Assembly: GCF_013184495.1 (NCBI RefSeq)
Contig: NZ_JAAOIY010000002.1
Span: forward strand, 422,259-486,258
Direction of reading: 5' to 3'
Origin: Sporosarcina jiandibaonis
GTDB lineage: Bacteria > Bacillota > Bacilli > Bacillales_A > Planococcaceae
Length of the DNA stretch: 64,000 nt
The notes under the pieces are model-generated. The model was not told the DNA's origin, searched no databases, and worked only from the letters and a program-made list of their open reading frames with translations. A program made the translations under genes and the position numbers. Positions 33,274-41,715 of this stretch are shown here, in pieces. The first letter of the stretch is position 1; every line of letters begins with the position of its first letter.

Positions 33274-34176
33274 ATGAAGAGGAAAAAAAGTTATCAGTAT
33301 AGATCACAAAAGAAAAAAGGCAAAGCGCTACCAATAACCCTTACTAGTCTTGGGGTTATAGTTGCAGGGATAATCATATGGATTGGCATGAATGATTGGA
33401 ATTTAGAAAAGAGTTACGAGAAAGTTGAAGACGCAATTACACTAGTTATCTATAAAGATGATAATAAAGTCGAGGATGAAACAACCGAGCCGACTAATCC
33501 AGATGAAAATTCGGATTCTGAAATTATAGATGAAAATGATAAAGGTGAAGAACCTAAGGATGAAGTTCCTGAAGGGGAAACTCCAGAAGAAGAAATGCCT
33601 GAAAAAACTCCCGATAAAGATAATCGTAAATACATTGAAGGCCAAGAGTTGCCGAAAGAACCGACCTATATAAAAGGCATACTTATCGCAAATAAACAAT
33701 ATCCTCTCCCGAGGACGTATGCACCCGGCGAAAGTAAAGAGGCGAGAGCGGCATTCAACGAAATGGCGGCAGCAGCTAAATTAGACGGCTTTGAACTTAT
33801 CGCATTCAGCACATATCGCTCCTATGACTACCAGACAGGATTATACGAACGTTATGTAGAACGGGATGGAAGTGCAGCCGCCGATCGTTACAGCGCACGC
33901 CCGGGTTACTCGGAACACCAAACGGGTCTCGCTTTCGACATCGGCGAAGTGGATAATGAGCAATACTATGCATCCGCCAAGTTCGGCGAAACGGATGCCG
34001 GTAAATGGGTAGCCGAAAATGCACACCTTTACGGCTTTATCATGCGTTATCCTGAAGGCAAAGAAAAAATCACCGGTTATATGCACGAATCCTGGCATTT
34101 CCGCTACGTCGGAATCGAAATCGCAGAAGAAATCTATAAGCAAAATATATCTCTTGAAGAATATTTAGGGATTTAA
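33274..34176 (+). CDS. Membrane-anchored D-alanyl-D-alanine carboxypeptidase, M15B (VanY) family
   Basis: 300-residue zinc peptidase that trims D-Ala from wall peptides. A basic N-terminus and one membrane helix (LTSLGVIVAGIIIWIG, about residues 22-40) anchor it. An acidic Glu/Asp/Pro linker of about 65 residues follows. The M15 domain (about 125-300) has the zinc motif YSEHQTGLAFDIG (His and Asp ligands) and HESWHFRYVG (catalytic Glu, third ligand His). It resembles B. subtilis YodJ. No van resistance genes are nearby, so it is a housekeeping type. Confidence 0.92.
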   Translation: MKRKKSYQYRSQKKKGKALPITLTSLGVIVAGIIIWIGMNDWNLEKSYEKVEDAITLVIYKDDNKVEDETTEPTNPDENSDSEIIDENDKGEEPKDEVPEGETPEEEMPEKTPDKDNRKYIEGQELPKEPTYIKGILIANKQYPLPRTYAPGESKEARAAFNEMAAAAKLDGFELIAFSTYRSYDYQTGLYERYVERDGSAAADRYSARPGYSEHQTGLAFDIGEVDNEQYYASAKFGETDAGKWVAENAHLYGFIMRYPEGKEKITGYMHESWHFRYVGIEIAEEIYKQNISLEEYLGI

Positions 34177-34184
34177 TCAAATAG

Positions 34185-34217
34185 AAAGGACGCCCCTTCT
34201 TCATTGGGCGTCCTTTT
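34185..34217. terminator. Bidirectional terminator
   Basis: AAAGGACGCCC / GGGCGTCCTTT 11-bp stem, 10-base loop, T run; between the convergent vanY-type gene and cls. Confidence 0.93.
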
Positions 34218-34219
34218 AA

Positions 34220-35671
34220 TTATAAAATCGGAGAAATTAAATTCGCGATCGACTCTTTTAATTTAATCATTGTTGACCGTTTATTGTACAGATCTAGCGT
34301 AAGTTCAGTTGACAGCAACATATCTTGTTCAAATAGTTCCGCAAGTTCATGTGATTTATCACGATCATAGATAAAGGCATTCACTTCAAAATTCAACTTG
34401 AAGCTTCGAACATCAATATTTGCTGTTCCGACAGTTGACACTTCATCATCAATTACAATTTGTTTCGAATGCAGAAACCCGTTATCGTAAATGTAAATTT
34501 TGGCCCCGGCTTTCAATAAATACCCTACATTGGCATACGTTGCCCAGTAAACAAACATATGGTCAGGTTTATTTGGAATCATAATTCGTACATCGACCCC
34601 TGACAAACAGGCGATTCGAAGAGCATCTACGAAGCTGACATCCGGTATGAAATAAGGCGTTTGAATATAAATATACTTTTCTGCCCGGAATATCATTTTT
34701 AAGTACCCGTCTTTAATTTGTTCCCACTCAGAGTCTGGCCCACTGGAAACGATTTGCATGCTGACAGATCCTTTTTGAGGAATAGCCGGGAAAAAGGCAT
34801 CATTGTATTCTATATCCTGATTTGCTGATGCTTGATTCCAATCCAAGATGAACCTTGTTTGAATGGGATGAACTGCACTTCCCTCAATTCGCAAATGCGT
34901 ATCCCTCCAATAACCAAACCTCTTTTTAAGCCCTAGATATTCATCCCCTACATTAAAACCGCCAATATAGCCGATACGCCCGTCGATAACGACAATCTTC
35001 CGGTGATTCCGGTAATTTAGACGAGGGTTAATGAGTGGTAGAATCGAAGGGAAAAAAGCCTCAACTTGTCCGCCGTGGCGTATCAATTCTCTGAAATGTC
35101 GTTTATGAACACCGCGTGACCCCATGTCGTCATAGAGTAATCGCACTTGAACCCCTTGTTTCGCTTTTTGAATGAGCACATCCAACAGTCGCTTTCCCAA
35201 ATTATCAAGTCTGACAATATAATATTGGAAATGAATATGATCTTTCGCATTTTCAAGGTCTTCAATGAGCGCTGTAAATTTTGCTGCCCCGTCATTAAAA
35301 ACTTCAACGTCATTGTCTTGTGTTAACACGGCGTGATTGTTTCGAAGATGAAGATTTATCATATCTTTATGCTTTTCGGTTTCTTTAATTCGAAAATCAA
35401 GCGTATTATCCTCAATTGCTTCAATTTGATAATTGATAAGTTGGTCGATGCCGATTTTACTTCGGCCTTCCCATCGGAAAAGGTGTTTTTCTCGAAAACG
35501 TCGTCCCAACATGAGGTAAATGAAGAAACCAAAAAACGGAATAAAAAACAAGACCATCAGCCAAGCCCATGTTGATGTGGCGTCACGACGTTCAAGAAAT
35601 ATAAGAGCGATAGCAAGAAAAATGTTTAATACTAAAATTGCGGTGACTGTAAAACTTATGAAGTTCGACAT
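34220..35671 (-). CDS. cls: Cardiolipin synthase
   Basis: Joins two phosphatidylglycerols to make cardiolipin at the membrane. The 483 residues have two N-terminal membrane helices (TAILVLNIFLAIALIFLE and TWAWLMVLFFIPFFGFFIYL). Two phospholipase-D HKD motifs follow: NHRKIVVIDGRIGYIGGFN (about 225) and HSKQIVIDDEVSTVGTANID (about 405). This is the standard Bacillus ClsA layout. GAGGAGGC precedes the ATG at 35671. It is a single gene. Confidence 0.95.
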   Translation of the reverse strand: MSNFISFTVTAILVLNIFLAIALIFLERRDATSTWAWLMVLFFIPFFGFFIYLMLGRRFREKHLFRWEGRSKIGIDQLINYQIEAIEDNTLDFRIKETEKHKDMINLHLRNNHAVLTQDNDVEVFNDGAAKFTALIEDLENAKDHIHFQYYIVRLDNLGKRLLDVLIQKAKQGVQVRLLYDDMGSRGVHKRHFRELIRHGGQVEAFFPSILPLINPRLNYRNHRKIVVIDGRIGYIGGFNVGDEYLGLKKRFGYWRDTHLRIEGSAVHPIQTRFILDWNQASANQDIEYNDAFFPAIPQKGSVSMQIVSSGPDSEWEQIKDGYLKMIFRAEKYIYIQTPYFIPDVSFVDALRIACLSGVDVRIMIPNKPDHMFVYWATYANVGYLLKAGAKIYIYDNGFLHSKQIVIDDEVSTVGTANIDVRSFKLNFEVNAFIYDRDKSHELAELFEQDMLLSTELTLDLYNKRSTMIKLKESIANLISPIL

Positions 35672-35777
35672 AAGTGCCTCCTCAACATATTATTACTCAC
35701 TATAGTATAACTGATGGGGTAAGGAATGTGACAGAATTAGGAAGACGCACATATATTATATTTATATCAATTCCTAC

Positions 35778-35804
35778 TTGACTGATATGAATTACTGGTA
35801 TAAA
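35778..35804 (+). promoter_or_regulatory. Likely promoter of tcyP
   Basis: -35 TTGACT (35778-35783), 15-base spacer and an extended -10 TGGTATAAA. The extended -10 compensates for the short spacer. Confidence 0.55.
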
Positions 35805-35841
35805 GTGTGATTGATAGTATTATAATTTAGGAGGAAAAAAT

Positions 35842-37230
35842 GTGTCTTCACTATTACTGATAATAAATATAGTAGGTCTTCTACTATTAGTGGGTTTACT
35901 CTATATAATGCAACGTAAACATGTTTCATTCTCAAAACGAGTTTTTACTGGTCTTGGGCTGGGAATTGCCTACGGTCTGATTTTACATTTTGCATACGGA
36001 ACAGATTCCGCCGTTCTACAAGAATCAATGCCTTGGTTTAATATAATCGGTGTCGGTTATGTGAAACTTCTTCAAATGATTGTTATGCCTCTAGTGTTTA
36101 TTTCAATACTTGCGGCTTTTACGAAAGTGACAATCGGGAAAGATTTCGGGAAAATGGCAGGAAGAATTTTAGGAATGCTTATTGGAACGACAGCGATTGC
36201 CGCAATTATCGGGATTTCAGCAACACTTATATTTGGACTTGACGCATCTGAAATTGTCCAAGGCGAAGCAGAACTCTCGCGCGGGGTGTCAATCGAGGAA
36301 CGAGCAGGTGAAGTCGCAGATCGCGCGCTTCCTGATCAAATATTAGATCTTTTACCAGCTAATCCTTTTCTTGATTTCACGGGAGCACGTCCGACGTCAA
36401 CAATTGGCGTAGTTATTTTCGCTGCTTTTCTAGGATTTGCTTATTTAGCAGTTTCACGCAGAGAACCTGAAAATGCTGCCACTGTGAAAAAAGGAATCGA
36501 CGCAATCTATTCGCTAATAATGGGGATTGTACGAATTGTATTACGTTTGACGCCTTATGGAATTTTAGCGATTATCGCACGTACTGTGGCAACATCTGAT
36601 TTCGGCGCAATTTACAGTTTGGGGAAATTCGTAATGGCTTCTTACGTAGCGTTAGGTGTTATGTTCGGAATCCACTTGATTATTATCATGCTTTCGGGAT
36701 TAAACCCAATTACTTACGTGAAAAAAGCCGGTGATGCGTTACTATTTGCATTCACGTCCCGTTCAAGCGCGGGAACCTTACCGCTCAACATCAATACGCA
36801 AACGAACCGTTTAGGTGTTCCTGATGGCGTTGCAAACTTTGCGGGTGCATTCGGATTATCAATCGGCCAAAACGGCTGTGCGGGAATTTATCCGGCTATG
36901 CTTGCAGTAATGATAGCACCTTCAGTTGGCCAACCAATCGACGCACAATTTCTTATAACATTAGTTATTATCGTCGCGATCAGTTCATTCGGCGTAGCTG
37001 GTGTAGGCGGGGGAGCAACTTTCGCAGCAATTCTAGTATTATCCGCACTCAACTTGCCAGTCGCGCTCGCAGGACTACTCATCTCAGTCGAACCGCTAAT
37101 TGACATGGGACGTACAGCAGTTAACGTCAGCGGTTCAATGACAGCCGGCGTCACAACAGCACGCATGTCTGGAGAACTAGATACGGATATTTATAATGGG
37201 AATGTAGAAGGGCAAACGGTCGAAGCTTAA
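35842..37230 (+). CDS. tcyP: L-cystine/dicarboxylate:cation symporter (TcyP-like)
   Basis: DAACS-family transporter of 462 residues, about the length of B. subtilis TcyP (463), which imports L-cystine. The N-terminus MSSLLLIINIVGLLLLVGLL, the segment YVKLLQMIVMPLVFISIL and the substrate loop AFTSRSSAGTLPLNI are typical. A second re-entrant loop has GVAGVGGGATFAAI. The start is GTG at 35842 behind AGGAGGAAAAAAT. After the stop the same reading frame stays open for 49 more codons through a 21-base repeat array before the terminator. Confidence 0.9.
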   Translation: MSSLLLIINIVGLLLLVGLLYIMQRKHVSFSKRVFTGLGLGIAYGLILHFAYGTDSAVLQESMPWFNIIGVGYVKLLQMIVMPLVFISILAAFTKVTIGKDFGKMAGRILGMLIGTTAIAAIIGISATLIFGLDASEIVQGEAELSRGVSIEERAGEVADRALPDQILDLLPANPFLDFTGARPTSTIGVVIFAAFLGFAYLAVSRREPENAATVKKGIDAIYSLIMGIVRIVLRLTPYGILAIIARTVATSDFGAIYSLGKFVMASYVALGVMFGIHLIIIMLSGLNPITYVKKAGDALLFAFTSRSSAGTLPLNINTQTNRLGVPDGVANFAGAFGLSIGQNGCAGIYPAMLAVMIAPSVGQPIDAQFLITLVIIVAISSFGVAGVGGGATFAAILVLSALNLPVALAGLLISVEPLIDMGRTAVNVSGSMTAGVTTARMSGELDTDIYNGNVEGQTVEA

Positions 37231-37232
37231 GC

Positions 37233-37369
37233 AAAGCGACTAAAAATGCACGAAACGACCAAAGCTGCCGTGAAAACGACTAAAGTAGCCGTCGAAACGA
37301 CTAAACCTGCTATCAAAACGACTAAAGCGGCAGCTCAAACGACCAAACCCGCTTCTCAAACGACTAACG
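37233..37369. repeat. Second 21-base repeat array (ACGACYAAA core), in tcyP 3' region
   Basis: Seven copies of the core CGAC at 37237, 37256, 37277, 37298, 37319, 37340 and 37361: one 19-base step, then five of exactly 21. Only the AAACGACYAAA core is kept; the 10 bases between vary. In frame with tcyP the core reads Thr-Thr-Lys, and the middle of the three variable codons is always Ala with different third bases. The array is before the tcyP terminator, so it is in the transcript. Confidence 0.85.
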
Positions 37370-37391
37370 CAACAAAATAACATTCATAAAT

Positions 37392-37433
37392 AAAAAATCC
37401 GCAGCCGACATCAGTGTCGACTGCGGATTTTTT
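37392..37433. terminator. Bidirectional terminator of tcyP and the TPR regulator
   Basis: Long stem AAAAAATCCGCAG / CTGCGGATTTTTT with an inner CGACA / TGTCG stem. It overlaps the last codons and the stop of the minus-strand regulator. Confidence 0.92.
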
Positions 37434-38655
37434 CATAGGTTTCATTGATAAAATCTTTATATGGCGAATGCGGCATCGGCGCAATATTGTTAAAAGCTAA
37501 TTTGGCGTGCTCTAAAGCTTTTTCTTGATTGCCAAGCGCTAGATGACATAAAGCTATATAGACATCTGCTTCAAAAAGTAATGATAGATCTAGCGGATGA
37601 TGAACATATCCGGGGATTTCTACCGCGACTAGCGAAGATAAAGCATCCTCAATACGACCTAATCCGTAAAACGTTTTTCCTTTTTCTAAATTCATATAGG
37701 GACTATAACTATTATCTTTTCCATGCGTTTCAATATAGGGGTTGAGTAATTGTAATGCTTCCTCATACGATTTTTTATACGAATTTAAATAATGTATCTC
37801 CAAAAAGATCGGGAAATAGAATGCTTCTTCATCATCAGTGAAATCTCCATACAACTTAAGTTTTTCCGAATAATAATTCGTCAGTTTTTCATCGAGCGTC
37901 ATCATCGCATGAACAGCGGAAAGGCGATACAGGCTGTCAATATTGTAAAATACGCGTTGTTCTTTTGAAAAATCGATAGCGGTTTCCAAAAGACGTCTAG
38001 CGGATTGAGCATCTCCAACAGCATAATGCAAAATGGCTTCATGATAGTCAAGATCGATTCTAGTCATAGGATCGATAAAAGCAGCTTTCTCTTCAATCAG
38101 CCGTCTTTCCTGCAACATTATTTTAAGAGAACCTTCATAATCGCGTTTGGTGAATTTCACCATCGCACGAAATATACCAATGTCTGCGCGTCTGGGAATT
38201 ATATTCATTTCTTCATATATGCTAGCAGCTTTGTCAGAAGGTTCCTGCCATCCCCCTCTATTTAACCTGCTTAGCGTACGGCTGTACATTTCTAGCAAGC
38301 GCGCAGCTTCATAATCATGAGCCAATTTCGGAATATAAGGTTCAACTAACGCAATAAGCTGGTCGTATTCATCCGTTACCTCGTCAACTTTAGTATGAAA
38401 TAGCTTTTCCGCTTTTTCTAATACTTCTCTTAGTTCCTGACTACTCACTTCTTCCAACAACTCAGAAACTTCCACGCCAAGGCGCCTCGCTATGTAAGTA
38501 AGGCTTTCCATTGAGGGATTCGCCTTATTGTTTTCAATCAAACTGAGCATGCCTTTCGTCAACTCATCACCAGCTAATGCTTCCAATGTGAATTTCTGCT
38601 CTTTTCGCAGTTTGCGAATTCTTTCACCTAATGTATTTATGAGTAGCACCTCCAT
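37411..38655 (-). CDS. XRE-family regulator with TPR domain (RRNPP-like)
   Basis: About 414 residues. The first 70 form a Cro/CI-type helix-turn-helix (GERIRKLRKEQKFTLEALAG, then LSLIENNKANPSMESLTYIA). The rest is made of helical TPR-like repeats (EEALQLLNPYIE, EKGKTFYGLGRIEDALSSL, LCHLALGNQEKALEHAKLAF). This layout matches peptide-responsive regulators and similar one-component regulators of exporters. The start is uncertain: the ATG at 38655 has no ribosome site, while GGAGGTG is placed six bases before an ATA codon (38640). It is divergent from an MFS exporter, with two shared palindromes between them. Confidence 0.85.
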   Translation of the reverse strand: MEVLLINTLGERIRKLRKEQKFTLEALAGDELTKGMLSLIENNKANPSMESLTYIARRLGVEVSELLEEVSSQELREVLEKAEKLFHTKVDEVTDEYDQLIALVEPYIPKLAHDYEAARLLEMYSRTLSRLNRGGWQEPSDKAASIYEEMNIIPRRADIGIFRAMVKFTKRDYEGSLKIMLQERRLIEEKAAFIDPMTRIDLDYHEAILHYAVGDAQSARRLLETAIDFSKEQRVFYNIDSLYRLSAVHAMMTLDEKLTNYYSEKLKLYGDFTDDEEAFYFPIFLEIHYLNSYKKSYEEALQLLNPYIETHGKDNSYSPYMNLEKGKTFYGLGRIEDALSSLVAVEIPGYVHHPLDLSLLFEADVYIALCHLALGNQEKALEHAKLAFNNIAPMPHSPYKDFINETYEKIRSRH

Positions 38656-38668
38656 GTAGTACAACATA

Positions 38669-38685
38669 GTTTAATTATATTAAAC
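38669..38685. promoter_or_regulatory. Operator 1 of the regulator-exporter pair
   Basis: GTTTAAT-TAT-ATTAAAC is a perfect 7-bp inverted repeat with a 3-base centre, seven bases before the exporter -35 box and just upstream of the regulator start. Confidence 0.75.
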
Positions 38686-38691
38686 TTTTCC

Positions 38692-38720
38692 TTGAAAAGA
38701 TAGTGTGGGCATGTTATTAT
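38692..38720 (+). promoter_or_regulatory. Promoter of the MFS exporter gene
   Basis: -35 TTGAAA (38692-38697), 17-base spacer, -10 TATTAT (38715-38720). The start site falls in operator 2. Confidence 0.75.
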
Positions 38721-38722
38721 TT

Positions 38723-38739
38723 GTTTAATCTGATTAAGC
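38723..38739. promoter_or_regulatory. Operator 2 of the regulator-exporter pair
   Basis: GTTTAAT-CTG-ATTAAGC repeats operator 1 with one changed base in the right arm. It covers the predicted exporter transcript start; centre-to-centre distance to operator 1 is 54 bases. Confidence 0.75.
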
Positions 38740-38765
38740 AACATTTTCGGAATGGAGGGAATTTT

Positions 38766-40067
38766 ATGGATGAGGCTTTAAAATTAAAACGCGCGACGCA
38801 TAACTTATGGACCTTTACAACGAGCAGGATTATTTCTTCCTTCGGAGCGCAAGTATACACATTTGCGATTAGTTTTTACATTTTACAACTGACTGGATCC
38901 GCAACAAGTTTCGCGACAAATCTGATTTGCAATATTTTACCGCGGACGCTTATGGCTCCATTTGCAGGTTATGTAGCGGATAAGTATTCAAGAAAGACAA
39001 TCGTCATTGCAGCCCAGATTGCAACGACCCTTGCCATTGGCGGATTATTAACGGTGAGCCTTATATCTGGTTTATCGCTCATAGCCATTTACACAACAAC
39101 TGTTGTTTTATCAATCACATCAACTTTTTCAGGTGTTACATTTACCTCATCCATTACTGGACTCATCGATGAAGCGCGTATTCAAAAAGCGATGTCCATG
39201 AACCAGATGTCGATTTCATTTGCGGCAATTGGCGGCCCGGCAGTTGGCGGGCTTTTGTACGGGACCGTTTCAATGCCTGTTTTCCTCATTATGTATATGG
39301 CGGCATCGATAATAGCTGTTATTCTCGAATCAACAATGAATTTCAAGCTGTTTGCAAAACGAAAAGAACTCGTCGAAGGGAAACCGAAAGAAACAATGTT
39401 CCAAAATATGAAGGCGGGCCTGTCATATTTAAAGTTACAACCCGTGCTGCTATCGATTATTTGGATATCATTATTTATCAACTTGCTGTTCGGTGCATTC
39501 ATGGTGGGGTATGCATTCATTCTCATCGAAAAGATGAAGATGTTGTCTCAGCACTTTGGTTTGACTGAAGGTGCGTTCGCGGTCGGGATGTTGCTCATGT
39601 CGATCTATTTATCGACGAGAAAAGACGTGAAGTATCCGCTCCTTGTTGGAAAACGAGGAATTATCGTAATGGGATTAATTATGGCGGGCATTGGGTTGCC
39701 TTTAATTTATACCATGCCTTACAACTTTATGTTTGCTTATTATGCAACGCTTATGTTCAGTTTCGGGGTGACTCAAATTGTCGTGAATACGCCGCTAATG
39801 GTCATGATGCAAAAGAGGATCGACGACGATTACAAAGGTCGTGTATTTTCGATACTCGAAACGATGGCGATGGCGCTAATGCCGCTTGGAATGGTCGTTT
39901 ATGGATTTTTATATGATATTTGGCCAGCCCAGTGGATTTTGATCGGTTCGAGTGTAATGCTTATCGGGCTCGTACTCATACTCGCAAGGCCATCTGTCAT
40001 TCGAAAAGCGCATCCAGAACTCGACAAATCAAAAACAGTCACTACGACAGTGATCCAAGAACAATAG
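38766..40067 (+). CDS. MFS transporter, probable efflux pump
   Basis: 433-residue major facilitator protein of the MFS_3-like group, with twelve predicted helices. N-terminal helices include TSRIISSFGAQVYTFAISFY; the loop GYVADKYSRKTIVIAAQ is motif A. The C-terminal half has GVTQIVVNTPLMVMMQKRID. The ATG at 38766 follows TGGAGGG; a frame extending upstream to 38703 begins before the predicted transcript start and is not used. It is likely controlled by the divergent TPR regulator through two operators. The substrate is unknown, possibly a drug or a signalling peptide (inference). Confidence 0.88.
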   Translation: MDEALKLKRATHNLWTFTTSRIISSFGAQVYTFAISFYILQLTGSATSFATNLICNILPRTLMAPFAGYVADKYSRKTIVIAAQIATTLAIGGLLTVSLISGLSLIAIYTTTVVLSITSTFSGVTFTSSITGLIDEARIQKAMSMNQMSISFAAIGGPAVGGLLYGTVSMPVFLIMYMAASIIAVILESTMNFKLFAKRKELVEGKPKETMFQNMKAGLSYLKLQPVLLSIIWISLFINLLFGAFMVGYAFILIEKMKMLSQHFGLTEGAFAVGMLLMSIYLSTRKDVKYPLLVGKRGIIVMGLIMAGIGLPLIYTMPYNFMFAYYATLMFSFGVTQIVVNTPLMVMMQKRIDDDYKGRVFSILETMAMALMPLGMVVYGFLYDIWPAQWILIGSSVMLIGLVLILARPSVIRKAHPELDKSKTVTTTVIQEQ

Positions 40068-40082
40068 AATGAGGTGTAGTAG

Positions 40083-40159
40083 ATGGAAACCATTCCGCAT
40101 CAGTACCAGAAAATCAGCTGCCGGACTATGTCAGGAAGAATCTAAAAAAGCTTATATAA
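40083..40159 (+). pseudogene. Tiny gene with an apparent single-base frameshift
   Basis: GAGGTG lies seven bases before ATG 40083. One added A in the run at 40087-40089 would give a 25-residue peptide MENHSASVPENQLPDYV-RKNLKKLI ending at TAA 40157-40159, immediately before the terminator. As written, the ATG frame gives 20 unrelated residues. Either the gene is broken, or this is a base-calling error. I do not recognise the peptide family. Confidence 0.45.
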
Positions 40160-40204
40160 AAAAGGCGAAGTTCATTTCCGATTAACGGAGAACTTCGCCT
40201 TTTT
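40159..40204. terminator. Bidirectional terminator between the two MFS genes
   Basis: 15-bp perfect stem AAAAAGGCGAAGTTC / GAACTTCGCCTTTTT with a 16-base loop. Confidence 0.93.
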
Positions 40205-40207
40205 GAA

Positions 40208-41368
40208 TTAAGCACTGCGCAATGATTTTTTCGAATTTCTATACAAGAAGATTAACGCAATCGAGATGATGGCTAGTGCTGCGGAAATATAATAGATATC
40301 GCCGTTCATCATTGTGAAGAGCCATGTAAATAAAAGCGGCCCAATAATGCGTCCCATATTATCCATCGAGTACGTCATCCCGGCAGCGGTTCCGTACTTT
40401 CCACCCGATTCTTTCGATGTCAATGAAACAAGGGCGGTCCGCGCCAATGCATTTCCAGCTATGAAAACGCTTAGTGAAAATCCTGCCAAAAAAAGATTCG
40501 ATGAAAATGGGATGAGAATAAGTCCAATTGCAGTTACGATTTGAGCACCTAAAATCCACTGAGTCTCCGTACCGTTTTTGATTCTCCGAACGACGCCGCC
40601 TTGAATTGCAGCGTCAACAAAACCGCTCACCATAAATAAATATCCGATTTGTATAGGCGTGATTTCAATTTTTGAAATCTGGAAAAGTTGAAATGTTGAT
40701 TCGAGTCCCGCAAGGATCAATGTCACCATAAACGACAGCAAGAACAAGTTTCGAATCCGATACTGCCAAAACATCATTCCGCCTTTTGGCAACAGCTGGC
40801 GCTTATTCGCTTCGCCAACACGTTCTGGCTCTTTCAAAATAATTCCCGCATAAACAAGAATGAGCAAGGTCAAAATACCAGATGCAATGAACGGCACCTG
40901 AAGATTGATATCCCCAAGCACGCCGCCGATTGCAGGACCGAAAATAAATCCTAATCCAATAGACATACCAAGGAAACCCATATATTTATTGCGGTTCTCT
41001 TCAGTAGTCATATCCCCGACGAAACCAGTTACGGCAGTATACAAAGCCCCGGAGAAGACACCGCCAACCACGCGTGAAGCATATAGAAAAAAAATGTTTT
41101 CAATGAAAAATGCGAATAAAAAGAAGCTAAGACTAAAACCTAGCAAGCCAATTAAAATCAGCTTTTTCCGTCCCGTACGATCTGACAACGCACCCCATAG
41201 CGGCGCCGTAAAAAATGAAGCGAGCGCATAAATCGTAAGGAGTCCGCCGACATGTATCTCAGACAAGTTTTGTTGAATAATAACTTCAGGTAATATCGGA
41301 ATAATAATGCCGAACCCCAGATAAACAAAAAACTGCACGGACATTAATAAGAGTATGGATTTTTTCAC
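40208..41368 (-). CDS. MFS multidrug efflux protein (Bmr/NorA-like)
   Basis: 386-residue, twelve-helix drug:H+ antiporter. Motif A is GALSDRTGRKKL between helices 2 and 3, and the antiporter motif C is GLGFIFGPAIGGVLGD in helix 5, marking it as an exporter. Its length and N-terminus (SVQFFVYLGFGIIIPILPEV) fit the Bmr/Blt/NorA class. It is transcribed alone on the minus strand; no regulator gene is attached. Confidence 0.9.
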   Translation of the reverse strand: MKKSILLLMSVQFFVYLGFGIIIPILPEVIIQQNLSEIHVGGLLTIYALASFFTAPLWGALSDRTGRKKLILIGLLGFSLSFFLFAFFIENIFFLYASRVVGGVFSGALYTAVTGFVGDMTTEENRNKYMGFLGMSIGLGFIFGPAIGGVLGDINLQVPFIASGILTLLILVYAGIILKEPERVGEANKRQLLPKGGMMFWQYRIRNLFLLSFMVTLILAGLESTFQLFQISKIEITPIQIGYLFMVSGFVDAAIQGGVVRRIKNGTETQWILGAQIVTAIGLILIPFSSNLFLAGFSLSVFIAGNALARTALVSLTSKESGGKYGTAAGMTYSMDNMGRIIGPLLFTWLFTMMNGDIYYISAALAIISIALIFLYRNSKKSLRSA

Positions 41369-41586
41369 AATGCCAACCGCCTTCTATTAAATCAATACCG
41401 CAATTATACCTTTCGTAAATTGGGTATACAAAGAAAAGGGTTCATTATCTGGAAGCAATAAGAAAGGAATTTACTTCCCGCTCAACAACCAGATTCAAAG
41501 TGCACATAAAAGTATATTATTAATATTTTTGGGTGGGCCCAGGTAGTGACAATATTAATTACTCTATAAATATAATGGAATCTGCA
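41369..41586. other. Gap upstream of the Bmr-like gene
   Basis: About 220 bases between the Bmr-like gene start and the GC-rich element. It must hold the Bmr-like gene promoter on the minus strand, but I see no convincing boxes and no other feature. Confidence 0.4.
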
Positions 41587-41715
41587 GTTGATTGGAGTGT
41601 AGGGTGGCGACTCCCGCGGAATCAGCGAGACAGCCGGGACCCCGCAGGGAGCGAAGCGGACGAGGAGGCTCGGCGCTCGCCCGCAGGAAAGCGTCCGCCC
41701 GGAACGGAAATCAAC
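41587..41715. repeat. GC-rich, self-complementary intergenic element
   Basis: A 129-base block far richer in G and C than its surroundings. Its ends are complementary (GTTGATT / AATCAAC) and inner arms GCGAG..GCCG pair with CGGC..CTCGC, so the transcript would fold strongly. The 19 bases around its right end recur at 13434-13452. I recall very similar conserved blocks scattered through Planococcaceae and Bacillaceae genomes; no protein is encoded. It may be a mobile or structured-RNA repeat. Confidence 0.75.
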
